From Ectopseudomonas khazarica (GTDB taxonomy: Bacteria; Pseudomonadota; Gammaproteobacteria; Pseudomonadales; Pseudomonadaceae): a stretch of DNA of 64,000 nt. This document shows, in pieces, positions 52,343 to 61,281 of the stretch. Position numbers and translations under genes: made by a program. Every line of letters starts with the position of its first letter. Within the stretch, counting starts at the first letter, position 1. The stretch covers positions 186,001-250,000 of the forward strand of contig NZ_SBHZ01000005.1 of assembly GCF_004521985.1 (NCBI RefSeq), written 5' to 3'. A model generated the notes under the pieces. It ran no database searches, was not told where the DNA came from, and worked only from the letters and a program-made list of their open reading frames with translations.

Positions 52343-52369
52343 ATGGAACCTTAACGACTAAGAAAGTTC
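52343..52369 (-). promoter_or_regulatory. AlgU (sigma-22) autoregulatory promoter
   Basis: On the minus strand GAACTT (52369-52364) is followed by exactly 16 bases and TCCAT (52347-52343), close to the GAACTT-N16-TCTGA consensus of AlgU/RpoE. It lies about 255 bases upstream of algU. Confidence 0.75.
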
Positions 52370-52596
52370 CCGAGCACTGCGGTCGGTCATAAGGCCTGTT
52401 CATAACCTCTCGAGCCAGAGCGCTGCCGGCAGGACAGACGCAGCGGTTCGATTCACTCACCCAAACAAGCGGCCCCAGCGGATCGGCGCCCGCGAAGACC
52501 GCATTGCAACAGGGTGATCCCGAGCAGGACTTGGGCGGCTATTGTGCCGTCGCCCCTCTCTATATACTAGGACTCGCTTTCACGCGGAACTCGGAC
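52370..52596. other. intergenic region between algU and nadB
   Basis: This stretch holds the upstream part of the algU promoters and the nadB promoter. TATATACTAGGACTCGC just before nadB, at about 52561, offers a -10 (TATACT). No coding frame is visible. Confidence 0.4.
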
Positions 52597-54234
52597 ATGA
52601 GCTTACATTTCCAGCACGACGTTCTGGTCATCGGTAGCGGTGCCGCCGGCCTGACCCTAGCCCTTACCCTGCCTTCCCATCTGCGCATCGCGGTCCTGAG
52701 CAAAGGTGACCTGTCCAATGGCTCGACCTATTGGGCGCAAGGTGGCGTTGCCGCCGTACTGGACGATACCGACACGGTCGAATCGCACGTGGCCGACACG
52801 CTCGACGCCGGCGCCGGCCTGTGTCGCGAGGACGCCGTGCGCTTCACCGTCGAGCACAGCCGCGAGGCCATCCAGTGGCTGATCGACCAGGGCGTGCCCT
52901 TCACCCGTGAAGACGAAACCGCACTGGAAGACGGCGGCTTCGAGTTTCACCTGACGCGCGAGGGCGGGCACAGCCACCGCCGCATCATTCACGCCGCCGA
53001 TGCGACCGGCGCCGCGATCTTCAACACCTTGCTGGAACAGGCCCGCGGGCGCTCGAACATCGAGTTGCTGGAACAGCGCGTCGCCGTTGACCTGATCACC
53101 GAGCGCAGGCTCGGCCTGGAGGGTGAACGCTGCCTCGGCGCCTACGTGCTGGACCGGACCCGTGGCGAGGTCGACACCTTCACCGCCCGCTTCGTCATTC
53201 TCGCCACCGGCGGTGCAGCCAAGGTCTATCTCTATACCAGCAACCCCGATGGCGCCTGCGGCGACGGCATCGCCATGGCCTGGCGCGCCGGCTGCCGCGT
53301 GGGCAACCTGGAGTTCAACCAGTTCCACCCCACCTGCCTGTATCACCCGCAGGCCAAGAGCTTCCTGGTTACCGAGGCGGTGCGCGGCGAAGGCGGACTG
53401 CTCAAGCTGCCCAACGGCGAGCGTTTCATGCCGCGCTTCGACGAGCGCGCCGAACTGGCGCCCCGCGACATCGTCGCCCGTGCCATCGACCACGAAATGA
53501 AGCGCCTCGGGATCGACTGCGTCTACCTCGACATCAGTCACAAGCCCGCCGACTTCATCAAGAGCCACTTTCCCACGGTGTACGAACGCTGCCTGGGCTT
53601 CGGCATCGACATCACCCGGCAAGCCATCCCGGTGGTGCCCGCAGCGCATTACACCTGCGGCGGCGTGGTCGTCGACCGCTGCGGCCGCACCGACGTTCCC
53701 GGGCTGTATGCCATTGGCGAAACCAGCTTCACCGGCCTGCACGGCGCCAATCGCATGGCCAGCAACTCACTGCTGGAGTGCTTCGTCTACGCCCGTTCGG
53801 CCTGCAACGACATCGTCGCCAACCTGAACCGGGTCGACATGCCCAGTGACGTCCCCTGCTGGGACGCCAGCCAGGTGACGGACTCCGACGAGGACGTGAT
53901 CATCGCCCACAACTGGGACGAACTGCGGCGCTTCATGTGGGACTACGTGGGCATCGTGCGCACCAACAAGCGCCTGCAGCGCGCGCAGCACCGGGTACGA
54001 CTGCTGCTGGACGAGATCGACGAGTTCTACAGCAACTACAAGGTCAGTCGCGACCTGATCGAGCTGCGCAACCTCGCCCTGGTCGCCGAGCTGATGATCA
54101 ATTCGGCCATGCGCCGCCACGAGAGCCGTGGCCTGCATTACACCCTGGACTACCCCGACCAGTTGGCCGAAGCCCGCGATACTATTCTGACGCCGACGCC
54201 GACGCCACAGGCTCAGCCCAGCGCCTGCGACTGA
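52597..54234 (+). CDS. nadB: L-aspartate oxidase NadB
   Basis: The 545-residue flavoprotein oxidises L-aspartate to iminoaspartate for NAD synthesis. The FAD dinucleotide motif [15 protein letters not shown] lies at about residues 9-23. [40 protein letters not shown] and [20 protein letters not shown] are typical. It is a few residues longer than usual because of a Thr-Pro-rich tail ([14 protein letters not shown]). The last 53 bases overlap the end of the convergent ygfX gene. The start at 52597 was chosen by family match. Confidence 0.96.
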   Translation: MSLHFQHDVLVIGSGAAGLTLALTLPSHLRIAVLSKGDLSNGSTYWAQGGVAAVLDDTDTVESHVADTLDAGAGLCREDAVRFTVEHSREAIQWLIDQGVPFTREDETALEDGGFEFHLTREGGHSHRRIIHAADATGAAIFNTLLEQARGRSNIELLEQRVAVDLITERRLGLEGERCLGAYVLDRTRGEVDTFTARFVILATGGAAKVYLYTSNPDGACGDGIAMAWRAGCRVGNLEFNQFHPTCLYHPQAKSFLVTEAVRGEGGLLKLPNGERFMPRFDERAELAPRDIVARAIDHEMKRLGIDCVYLDISHKPADFIKSHFPTVYERCLGFGIDITRQAIPVVPAAHYTCGGVVVDRCGRTDVPGLYAIGETSFTGLHGANRMASNSLLECFVYARSACNDIVANLNRVDMPSDVPCWDASQVTDSDEDVIIAHNWDELRRFMWDYVGIVRTNKRLQRAQHRVRLLLDEIDEFYSNYKVSRDLIELRNLALVAELMINSAMRRHESRGLHYTLDYPDQLAEARDTILTPTPTPQAQPSACD

Positions 54235-54655
54235 ACTTCAGACGCAGGCGCAGGCGTCGATGCTGCTCGGTCGGCAGCGCGTCGCGGGGAATGCACAACC
54301 CGCGACTGAAGCGCTGCCCCGGCAGGCGATAACGCAGAACCACCAGCAGCGGCAGCGCCATGCTGTCCGGGCGCAGCTGCACGGCCTGCCAGGAGCCATC
54401 TGCACGCTGCAACGACCAGCCGAATGCATCGCGGCGCAGGCCGACGACGCTCTGTGGCGATGACAACAGGATGTGGCGCGGCAGCACCCAGGCTGCATGC
54501 ACCAACAACAGCGCACAGATCGACAGCTTCGACCAGAGCGGCAGGTCGGCCAGCCAGGGCGCCGGCATGGCCAGCGCCAGGACCAGCAGATAGAGCCTCA
54601 GCAGCCAGCGTGACGGCCGCCACTGACACTCGAATACGTCACTTGGGTTGGACAC
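54182..54655 (-). CDS. ygfX: YgfX/CptA-family membrane protein
   Basis: The 157-residue protein has two membrane helices (about 17-35 and 43-60) and a cytoplasmic domain, starting [20 protein letters not shown]. The pattern agrees with YgfX (CptA), encoded next to sdhE in many gammaproteobacteria. YgfX was described as a toxin of cytoskeletal proteins (CptA) with SdhE as antitoxin, but later work favours a role with SdhE in flavinylation. The start overlaps the sdhE end by 17 bases, and the 3' end overlaps nadB by 53 bases. Confidence 0.88.
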   Translation of the reverse strand: MSNPSDVFECQWRPSRWLLRLYLLVLALAMPAPWLADLPLWSKLSICALLLVHAAWVLPRHILLSSPQSVVGLRRDAFGWSLQRADGSWQAVQLRPDSMALPLLVVLRYRLPGQRFSRGLCIPRDALPTEQHRRLRLRLKFSRRRWAEPVASASASE

Positions 54656-54893
54656 GATCCAGGATCATGCGCACCATGCGCTTGAGATCGGCGTCTTCCG
54701 GCTCGCCGCGCTGCATGAACCAGCCGAACATGTCCTGATCCTCGCACTCCAGCAGCTTGCGGTAGCGCGCCTGATCCTCGGCATCCAGGCTGGGGTACAC
54801 CTCCTGGACGAAAGGCACCAGCAGTACGTCCAGCTCCAGCATGCCACGACGGCTATGCCAGAACAGGCGATTCAGTTCAGTTTGCTCAACCAT
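54639..54893 (-). CDS. sdhE: succinate dehydrogenase flavinylation factor SdhE
   Basis: The 84-residue five-helix protein starts [20 protein letters not shown]. It contains the invariant RRGMLELD motif and [17 protein letters not shown]. SdhE helps attach FAD covalently to SdhA and FrdA. The ATG at 54893 gives the family length; a longer upstream frame is rejected. It is co-transcribed with ygfX and divergent from ygfZ. Confidence 0.95.
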   Translation of the reverse strand: MVEQTELNRLFWHSRRGMLELDVLLVPFVQEVYPSLDAEDQARYRKLLECEDQDMFGWFMQRGEPEDADLKRMVRMILDRVQPK

Positions 54894-55037
54894 GCAACGG
54901 ACTCCTCGAACGAGGGCCGCAGTATAACGGCGAATTGCGCCGCTGTTCACCGCGACGAGGCGCAATTGCGCTGACAAGGCCTATCACGCCCTCTATGATG
55001 ACGCCCCTGACCTTTATCCAGTGATTCGACTTGCATC

Positions 55038-55979
55038 ATGGCCGATAGCGCGTATTTCACCCTCCTCGATCACGAAGGCGTTCTCGCCGTGCGCGGCACC
55101 GATGCCGCCAAGTTCCTGCAGGGGCAACTGACCTGCAACCTCAACTACCTCGATGCCCATCTGTCCAGCCTGGGCGCCCGCTGTACGCCGAAAGGGCGCA
55201 TGCTCTCCAGCTTCCGCATCGTGCCGGTCGCTGACGGCTACCTGCTGGCGATGGCACGCGAGCTGATCGAAGCTCAGCAGGCCGAGCTGCACAAATACGC
55301 GGTGTTTGCCAAATCCAAGCCCGCCGATGAAAGCGCGGCCTGGGTGCGCTTCGGCCTGGCCGGCGGGAACGCCGCGCTGAGCGAGCTGGGCATCGAGCTC
55401 GGCGAGCAGGCGGATGCCGTGGCCAGCAGCGGCGAGTTGCTCGCCGTTCGCCTTGGCGACGGCCGTGCCGAACTCTGGGCGCCGCACGCCGAGTCCGAGC
55501 GACTGCTCGCCGTGCTGAGCAAGCACCTGCGCCAGGCGCCGCTCAACGACTGGCTGCTGGCGCAGGTCCGCGCCGGCCTCGGCCAGGTGTTCGGCGCGAC
55601 GCGCGAGCGGTTCATTCCGCAGATGATCAACCTCCAGGCGCTCGGCGGCGTGAGCTTCAAGAAGGGCTGCTACACCGGCCAGGAGATCGTCGCGCGCATG
55701 CAGTACCTCGGCAAGCTCAAGCGTCGCCTGTACCGCCTGCGCCTGGTCGGCGCAGCGCTACCGGCCGTCGGCAGCGAGCTGTTCTCCCCGGTCCACGGCT
55801 CCAGTGTCGGAGAAGTGGTGCTGGCCGCGCAGGCTGACGAAGACATTGAGCTGCTCGCCGTACTGCAGGAAGATGCAGTCAATGACGGCCGCATTCACCT
55901 CGGCAGCAACGAGGGCCCGGCACTGGCCCTGCTCGACTTGCCCTACCAGCTGGATGCCGACAAGGAAATCCAGCGCTGA
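55038..55979 (+). CDS. ygfZ: folate-binding protein YgfZ
   Basis: The 313-residue protein of the GcvT-like fold starts MADSAYFTLLDHEGVLAVRG. The conserved C-terminal-half motif KKGCYTGQEIVARMQYLGK contains the essential cysteine (Cys211). YgfZ binds tetrahydrofolate and supports iron-sulfur enzymes such as MiaB. It is divergent from sdhE. The gene lies 45 bases upstream of an HDOD protein gene on the same strand. Confidence 0.95.
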   Translation: MADSAYFTLLDHEGVLAVRGTDAAKFLQGQLTCNLNYLDAHLSSLGARCTPKGRMLSSFRIVPVADGYLLAMARELIEAQQAELHKYAVFAKSKPADESAAWVRFGLAGGNAALSELGIELGEQADAVASSGELLAVRLGDGRAELWAPHAESERLLAVLSKHLRQAPLNDWLLAQVRAGLGQVFGATRERFIPQMINLQALGGVSFKKGCYTGQEIVARMQYLGKLKRRLYRLRLVGAALPAVGSELFSPVHGSSVGEVVLAAQADEDIELLAVLQEDAVNDGRIHLGSNEGPALALLDLPYQLDADKEIQR

Positions 55980-56024
55980 CTAAACTTCCCGGCGCCACAC
56001 CGGTTCGCCTAAGAGAGCCTTTTG

Positions 56025-56861
56025 ATGAGCAAGCTTGCCGAAAAAGTCCAACAGGATCTGATCAACGCCATCGAGAACGATGAGCTGGTACTGCCAACCC
56101 TGCCCGAAGTGGCACTGAAGGTTCGCGAGGCCGCAGAAGACCCCAATGTCGGTATCCCGCAGATCAGCAAGGTGATCGGCAACGATGCCGCCCTGACCGC
56201 GCGCATCATCAAGGTGGTCAACAGCCCGTTGCTGCGCAGCAACAAGGAAATCACCGACCTGCAGATGGCCGTCGCCCGCCTGGGCATCAACTACACCTGC
56301 AACCTGGCCACCGGCCTGGCGATGGAGCAGATGTTCCAGGCCACCAGCGACGTGGTCGACCGCAAGATGCGTGAAGTGTGGAACAAGAGCACCGAAATTG
56401 CGGGCATCTGCCACGTTCTGTGCCGCCACTACACCCGCCTGATGCCGGACCAGGCGACCCTCGCCGGCCTGGTTCACCAGATCGGCGTACTCCCGATCCT
56501 GACCTACGCCGAAGAACACAACGAACTGCTGGCCGATTCCATCAGCCTCAACCATGTGATCGAGCAGATTCACCCGATCATCGGCGACAAGATCCTGCGC
56601 ACCTGGGAGTTCCCCGAGCCGATCGCCATCGTGCCCAGCCACTACCTGGACTTCACCCGCAACTCGGCCAAGGTCGATTACGTCGACATCGTCCAGGTCG
56701 CGACCCTGCAGAGCTACCTGGGCAGCGAGCACCCCTACACCCAGCTCGACTGGAGCAAGGTGCCGGCGTTCGCCAAGCTGGGCCTCGACCCGCAGGTCGA
56801 CATGCAGGCCGACGAAGACCTCTCCGCCGCCATGGAAGCGGCCATGGGCATGCTGCAGTAA
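56025..56861 (+). CDS. HDOD-domain protein
   Basis: The 278-residue protein starts MSKLAEKVQQDLINAIENDE. The HDOD domain covers about residues 20-215, with LPTLPEVALKVREAAEDPNV and DAALTARIIKVVNSPLLRSN. IAGICHVLCRHYTRLMPDQA and LAGLVHQIGVLPILTYAEEH replace the intact HD phosphodiesterase metal residues. HDOD proteins act as signalling scaffolds, often with cyclic-di-GMP or sensor kinases. A TTG three bases upstream is also in frame, but ATG at 56025 is likelier. Only a single domain is present. The gene follows ygfZ and is probably co-transcribed. Confidence 0.92.
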   Translation: MSKLAEKVQQDLINAIENDELVLPTLPEVALKVREAAEDPNVGIPQISKVIGNDAALTARIIKVVNSPLLRSNKEITDLQMAVARLGINYTCNLATGLAMEQMFQATSDVVDRKMREVWNKSTEIAGICHVLCRHYTRLMPDQATLAGLVHQIGVLPILTYAEEHNELLADSISLNHVIEQIHPIIGDKILRTWEFPEPIAIVPSHYLDFTRNSAKVDYVDIVQVATLQSYLGSEHPYTQLDWSKVPAFAKLGLDPQVDMQADEDLSAAMEAAMGMLQ

Positions 56862-56926
56862 AAGCATCTCGCCATGGATGGCATATCGCCTCTACACTCA
56901 GGTCACTCGCCTGAGGAAGTAGAGCC

Positions 56927-57679
56927 ATGCGTTACGCATTTCTCCTGCTCGTCCTGCTGTTCGGCAACCTCCACGCCGCTGATCGCGTCCGCCTGACCAA
57001 CGGTGAGTGGCCCCCCTACCTGGGCGAAACCCTCCCCCATCACGGCGTTGCCTCGCGCATCGTCGAAGAGGCCTTCGCCTCGCAGGGCATCACGGTGCAA
57101 TGGGAGTTCCACCCCTGGGCACGCTCGCTGAAGATGGCCGAGCAGGGCCTACGCGACGGCAGCGCGGTGTGGCTGAACAACCCGCAACGGCAGCAGCACT
57201 TCCATGTCAGCGCGCCGGTCGTGGAGAGCGGCTACTACCTGTTCCACCGCAAGGACGACGCATTCGACTGGTCCGGTATCGATGACCTGCGCGGCCTGCG
57301 CATTGCCGGCACGCGCGGCTACGACTACGGCGAAGCCTTCCAGCGTGCCGAAGCGGCCGGCGACCTCGAGGTCATGCGCCTGACCAGTGACGAGCAGGGA
57401 CTACGCCAGCTGCTGGCCGGGCGCGTCGACCTGTTTCCCGTGGACAAGGTGGTCGGCTTCGACCTGCTTTACCAGCACTTCAGCCTGGCCGAGCGCCGGC
57501 GCCTGAGCTTTCACGCCAAACCACTGCGCAGCGACAGCCTGCACCTGCTGCTTTCGCGCGAGGTGCCGGGCAATGCCGAGCTGATGGCGCGCTTCAACCG
57601 GGGTCTCGAGCAGCTCCGTGCCAGCGGCAAGATCTCCCAGTACCTGCTGGAGATCCAACAGCCGCTAAGCCTCTACTAG
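56927..57679 (+). CDS. periplasmic solute-binding protein (SBP_bac_3 family), orphan
   Basis: The 250-residue protein has a signal peptide (MRYAFLLLVLLFGNLHA, cleavage at about 17). The mature protein has RVRLTNGEWPPYLGETLPHH, typical of the family-3 ligand pocket start, then VEEAFASQGITVQWEFHPWARS. The middle block has LRGLRIAGTRGYDYGEAFQR. No permease or ATPase gene is adjacent, so it may serve another transporter or act as a sensor. Its last 15 bases overlap the end of the convergent tctE. I do not know its ligand. Confidence 0.9.
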   Translation: MRYAFLLLVLLFGNLHAADRVRLTNGEWPPYLGETLPHHGVASRIVEEAFASQGITVQWEFHPWARSLKMAEQGLRDGSAVWLNNPQRQQHFHVSAPVVESGYYLFHRKDDAFDWSGIDDLRGLRIAGTRGYDYGEAFQRAEAAGDLEVMRLTSDEQGLRQLLAGRVDLFPVDKVVGFDLLYQHFSLAERRRLSFHAKPLRSDSLHLLLSREVPGNAELMARFNRGLEQLRASGKISQYLLEIQQPLSLY

Positions 57680-59059
57680 CAGCGGAAACTCGACCCGCAC
57701 CAGCAGGCCGTGCGGCCGGGCCTGGTGCAGGCTGATGCGGGCCTGGTGGGCACGGCAGATCTCCCCGACGATGGCCAGCCCCAGACCGGCACCGTTGCCC
57801 TGTGCGCTGCGCCTGTAGAAGCGCTCGAAGACCTTCTCGCGCTCGGCCTCGGGAATGCCCGGACCATCGTCCTCGACCTCCAGCACGGCCGGGGCCACCG
57901 CGCGGATCACCAGGTTGCCGCCAGCGGGGGTATGTGCCAGCGCGTTGTCCAGCAGGTTGTTCAGCAGTTCGTTGAGCAGGGTCGGCTCGCCATCGATCCA
58001 GACCGGCTGCTCGGCCTCCAGCGCCAGCGCCACCCCACGGGCATGCGCCAGCGGCGCCATGGCCAGCGCCAGGTCGCGGGCCAGCTGGCTGAGATCGATG
58101 CGCTGCGCACCGCCCTCGGTGATGGCGCGTGCACCACTTTCGATCCGCGCCAGGGACAGCAGCTGATTGGCCAGCAAGGTCAGGCGATCCCCCTGCAGCG
58201 CCACCTCCTCCAGCGTCCTGCGCCACTCTTGCGCTTCCTCGGCGCGCAAGCCCAGGGTGATGCGCGCCTTGAGCGCGGCCAGCGGCGTGCGCAGCTCATG
58301 CGCCGCGTCGGCGATGAACTGCGACTGGCGCTCGAACAGGCCTCTCAGCCGCTCGTTGAACTGGTTCAGCGTCTCCACCAGCGGCAGCACCTCGCGGGGC
58401 AAGCCGCTGTCGTGCAGGGGCTGCAGATCATCGCTGGTGCGCTCGGCCACCTCCCGGCGCAACGCCTCCAGCGGTCGCAACGCCAGGTTCACCGCCAGCC
58501 AGACCAGCAGCAGCGCACTGATCGACAGCAGGCCCATGCGCCACAGCGTCCCCACCAGCAGTTCGCGGGCCATGCGCTCGCGCGCGCCCTGGGTTTCGGC
58601 CACGCGAATCTCGGCGATACCGTTCAACTGCGGCTCGCTGACCGGCTGTAGCAGGCTGACCACGCGCACCCCCTGATTGCGGTACTCGGCGTCGTAGAAA
58701 TGCGCCAGCGCCGGGTAGTCGTCGGTGCGCGGCGTGCCCTTGGGCGCGGCTGGCAGGTCTTCGTAGCCGGATACCTGATGCCCCTCGAGATCGAGCACCT
58801 GGTAGTAGATGCGCCCGGCACTGTCATAGGCGAAGGTGTCCAGCGCCACGTAGGGAATGTTGGCCCTGAGGCGCCCGTCCTCGGCGTAGAGGCCGTCGGC
58901 CACGGCACGTGCCGACGCCAGCAGGGTGCGGTCGTAGGCCTCGTCGGCGGCGCGCCGCGCGCTCCAGTAGGCGCTGAGGCTGCTCAGCAACAGGATGACC
59001 GACAACAGCAGGGCCAGGCGCCGCAGCAGGCGCCCGCGCAGACTGAAGCCACGGCTCAT
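57665..59059 (-). CDS. tctE: sensor histidine kinase TctE
   Basis: The 464-residue membrane kinase has two helices (about 12-32 and 170-192) around a periplasmic domain of 2CSK_N type (YDRTLLASARAVADGLYAED). The cytoplasmic part has HAMP, then His254 in AAHELRTPLAALK, an N-box NELLNNLLDNALAHTPAGG, and G boxes DDGPGIPEAEREKVFERFYRR and GAGLGLAIVGEI. It senses citrate-like tricarboxylates in relatives and phosphorylates TctD. It overlaps tctD by 4 bases and lies divergent from opdH-tctCBA. Confidence 0.93.
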   Translation of the reverse strand: MSRGFSLRGRLLRRLALLLSVILLLSSLSAYWSARRAADEAYDRTLLASARAVADGLYAEDGRLRANIPYVALDTFAYDSAGRIYYQVLDLEGHQVSGYEDLPAAPKGTPRTDDYPALAHFYDAEYRNQGVRVVSLLQPVSEPQLNGIAEIRVAETQGARERMARELLVGTLWRMGLLSISALLLVWLAVNLALRPLEALRREVAERTSDDLQPLHDSGLPREVLPLVETLNQFNERLRGLFERQSQFIADAAHELRTPLAALKARITLGLRAEEAQEWRRTLEEVALQGDRLTLLANQLLSLARIESGARAITEGGAQRIDLSQLARDLALAMAPLAHARGVALALEAEQPVWIDGEPTLLNELLNNLLDNALAHTPAGGNLVIRAVAPAVLEVEDDGPGIPEAEREKVFERFYRRSAQGNGAGLGLAIVGEICRAHQARISLHQARPHGLLVRVEFPLLVEA

Positions 59060-59727
59060 GCCTCGACCGCCTCCAGCAGGTAGCCGAGACCGCGGAAGGT
59101 GACGATGCGCACGGCGCTGCCTTCGAGCTTCTTGCGCAGGCGATGGACGTAGATCTCGATGGCATCGGGGCTGGCATCCTCGTCCAGACCGAATACCTGC
59201 GCGGCCAGCTGCTCCTTGCTCATCACCCGGCCCGGTCGGGCGATCATCGCCTCCAGCACGGCCTGCTCGCGGGCGGTCAGACTGAGCGCCTCGCCCTTCA
59301 GGCTGAAGCGCCGCGCCCCGAGGTCGTAGACCAGCTCGCCACAGCGCTGCAGCTGTTCGCCACCCAGCACACTGCGCCGCAGCAATGCCTTGACCCGCGC
59401 CTCGAGTTCGCTCAGCTCGAAGGGCTTGGCCAGATAATCGTCGGCGCCGAGGTTGAGGCCATGCACGCGGTCCTTGACCTCGCCACGCGCGGTCAGCATC
59501 AGCACCGGCAGGGTCTGCCCGCGATCACGCAAGCGCGCCAGCACGGCAAAGCCGTCGAGGCGCGGCAGGCCGATGTCGAGAATAGCCAGCGCATACTCCT
59601 CGCTCGACAACGCCAGGTCGGCGGCGACGCCATCGTGCAGCACGTCCACCGTCCAGCCCGCGCCTTTCAAGGCCTGGGCCACGCTTTCCGCCAGTTGCGG
59701 ATGGTCTTCGACCAGCAGGATACGCAC
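59056..59727 (-). CDS. tctD: response regulator TctD
   Basis: The 223-residue OmpR-family regulator has the receiver domain RILLVEDHPQLAESVAQALK with acidic residues at 7-8, phospho-acceptor Asp51 (LAILDIGLPRLDG) and Lys in YLAKPFELSELEARVKALL. The C-terminal winged helix includes LTAREQAVLEAMIARPGRVM. The start is the GTG at 59727, preceded by GGAGG five bases earlier, which gives the usual length; an ATG 21 bases upstream is the alternative. TctD controls the tricarboxylate porin and transporter genes next door. Confidence 0.92.
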   Translation of the reverse strand: MRILLVEDHPQLAESVAQALKGAGWTVDVLHDGVAADLALSSEEYALAILDIGLPRLDGFAVLARLRDRGQTLPVLMLTARGEVKDRVHGLNLGADDYLAKPFELSELEARVKALLRRSVLGGEQLQRCGELVYDLGARRFSLKGEALSLTAREQAVLEAMIARPGRVMSKEQLAAQVFGLDEDASPDAIEIYVHRLRKKLEGSAVRIVTFRGLGYLLEAVEA

Positions 59728-59860
59728 CGCCACCTCCAGCTGCAGCATCGTTAGAGGCGCGCAGTGTAGCGCCCTCGACGCCGCTGTGAATTGCCCAGTT
59801 GCCAGGTTTCGTTGCCACCGCCAGCCGCGCGGACGCCCCTGCCAGCACCGCCGGAAAAAA

Positions 59861-59892
59861 CTTTCAGCCATGAAAGCCTGCTGAAAGCTTGC
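59861..59892. promoter_or_regulatory. candidate TctD binding region: CTTTCA/TGAAAG dyad and 11-bp tandem repeat
   Basis: TGAAAGCCTGC (59871-59881) and TGAAAGCTTGC (59882-59892) are direct repeats with an 11-bp period and one mismatch, the spacing bound by OmpR/PhoB-type dimers. The first TGAAAG also pairs with CTTTCA at 59861-59866 as a perfect dyad. The site lies 95 bases upstream of opdH and 134 bases upstream of tctD. Confidence 0.6.
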
Positions 59893-59986
59893 CCTCATAG
59901 CATCGCTTCAAGGTGGCTCGATCCACCTGCTCAAGCGACCTTGCAGTGGTGCCAGGTCGCAACAAGAACAAAAACGGAGACCACAC

Positions 59987-61249
59987 ATGTACGCAGCCTC
60001 ACGTCAGGCCCTGCCGCCTGTCCGCCTGCTCTGCCTGGCCATCGCCGCCAGTGCGACCCCGCTCGCCAACGCCGCCTTCATCGAAGACAGCACTGCCAGC
60101 CTCACCGCCACCAACATTTACCTCAATCGTGACTTCCGCGAAGGTTCCGGCCAGAACAAGCGCGAAGAATGGGGTCAGGGCTTCCGTCTCGACCTGCAGT
60201 CCGGTTACACCGAAGGCACCGTCGGTTTTGGCCTCGATGCCATGGGCCTGCTCGGCCTCAAGCTCGACTCGGGACGCGGCCGCACCGGCACCGACCTGCT
60301 GCCGGTGCATGATGACGGGCGTTCGGCCGACGATTTCAGCCGCCTGGGCCTGACCGCCAAGATCAAGGTGTCCGCCACCGAGCTGCGCTATGGCTCGCAC
60401 GTCCCGGAGCTGCCCGTGGTCAAGGCCAGCGACAGCCGCCTGCTGCCGCAGGTCTTCGAGGGCGGCCTGCTGACCTCCTCCGAGCTGGAAGGCCTGACCT
60501 TCACCGGTGGTCGCCTGGACAAGGTCATCGACCGCGCCTCCACCGACGACGAAGACCTGGTGCTCAACAGCAAGAACCGCCGCTTCGCCGGTGGCATCCA
60601 GGCTGACCACCTGGACCTGGCCGGCGCCGACTACAAGTTCGCGCCCGGCTTTACCGGCCGCTACTACTACGCCGACCTGGACGACATCTACCGCCAGCAC
60701 TTCCTCGGCCTGCTGACCAGCCACAAGCTCGGTGCCGGCACCCTGAACAGCGATCTGCGCCTGATCTACAGCGACGACACCGGCGCCGCCAAGGCGGGCA
60801 AGGTGGACAACCGCGCGATCAACGCCATGCTCAGCTACGGCATCGGTGCGCACAAGTTCGGCCTGGGCTTTCAGGACATGAGCGGCGACACCGGCTTCGC
60901 CTACATCGACGGCAGCGATCCGTTCCTGGTCAACTTCGTGCAGATCAACGACTTCGCCAACGCCGACGAACGTTCCTGGCAGGCGCGCTACGACTTCAAC
61001 TTCGCCAGCGTCGGGGTTCCCGGCCTGACCTTCATGACCCGCTACATCCGTGGTGACGATGCGCGCATCGCCGGCAGCGACGAGCGTGGCGGCGAATGGG
61101 AACGCGACATCGAGTTCAAGTACGTGGTGCAGAACGGCCCGCTCAAGGACCTCTACGTCCGCGTACGCAACGCCAGCTTCCGCTCCGACTTTGCCCGCGA
61201 TGCAGATGAAAACCGCGTCATCGTCGGCTACACCCTGCCCATCTGGTAA
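59987..61249 (+). CDS. opdH: OprD-family outer-membrane porin OpdH (tricarboxylates)
   Basis: The product has 420 residues with a signal peptide (cleavage after ANA at about 27). The mature start AFIEDSTASLTATNIYLNRD is the OprD hallmark. Many amphipathic strands follow, and the C-terminus ends RVIVGYTLPIW with the terminal aromatic residue needed for Bam-dependent insertion. In P. aeruginosa OpdH is the cis-aconitate/citrate porin encoded before tctCBA and next to tctDE, the same order as here. The start follows an AACGGAGACC ribosome site. Confidence 0.93.
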   Translation: MYAASRQALPPVRLLCLAIAASATPLANAAFIEDSTASLTATNIYLNRDFREGSGQNKREEWGQGFRLDLQSGYTEGTVGFGLDAMGLLGLKLDSGRGRTGTDLLPVHDDGRSADDFSRLGLTAKIKVSATELRYGSHVPELPVVKASDSRLLPQVFEGGLLTSSELEGLTFTGGRLDKVIDRASTDDEDLVLNSKNRRFAGGIQADHLDLAGADYKFAPGFTGRYYYADLDDIYRQHFLGLLTSHKLGAGTLNSDLRLIYSDDTGAAKAGKVDNRAINAMLSYGIGAHKFGLGFQDMSGDTGFAYIDGSDPFLVNFVQINDFANADERSWQARYDFNFASVGVPGLTFMTRYIRGDDARIAGSDERGGEWERDIEFKYVVQNGPLKDLYVRVRNASFRSDFARDADENRVIVGYTLPIW

Positions 61250-61281
61250 CCCACAATAAGATTCTCCAGGAGAACCCAATC

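Noticed and set aside
52088..52354. 88-codon plus-strand frame opposite the algU leader
   Set aside because: Starts next to the algU start codon on the other strand with no ribosome site, and crosses the AlgU-type promoter. It is best explained as chance.
54182..54893. YgfX/SdhE as a type IV toxin-antitoxin system
   Set aside because: The original toxin proposal for CptA/CptB exists, but the SdhE flavinylation role is better supported, and nothing in this sequence adds evidence for toxicity.
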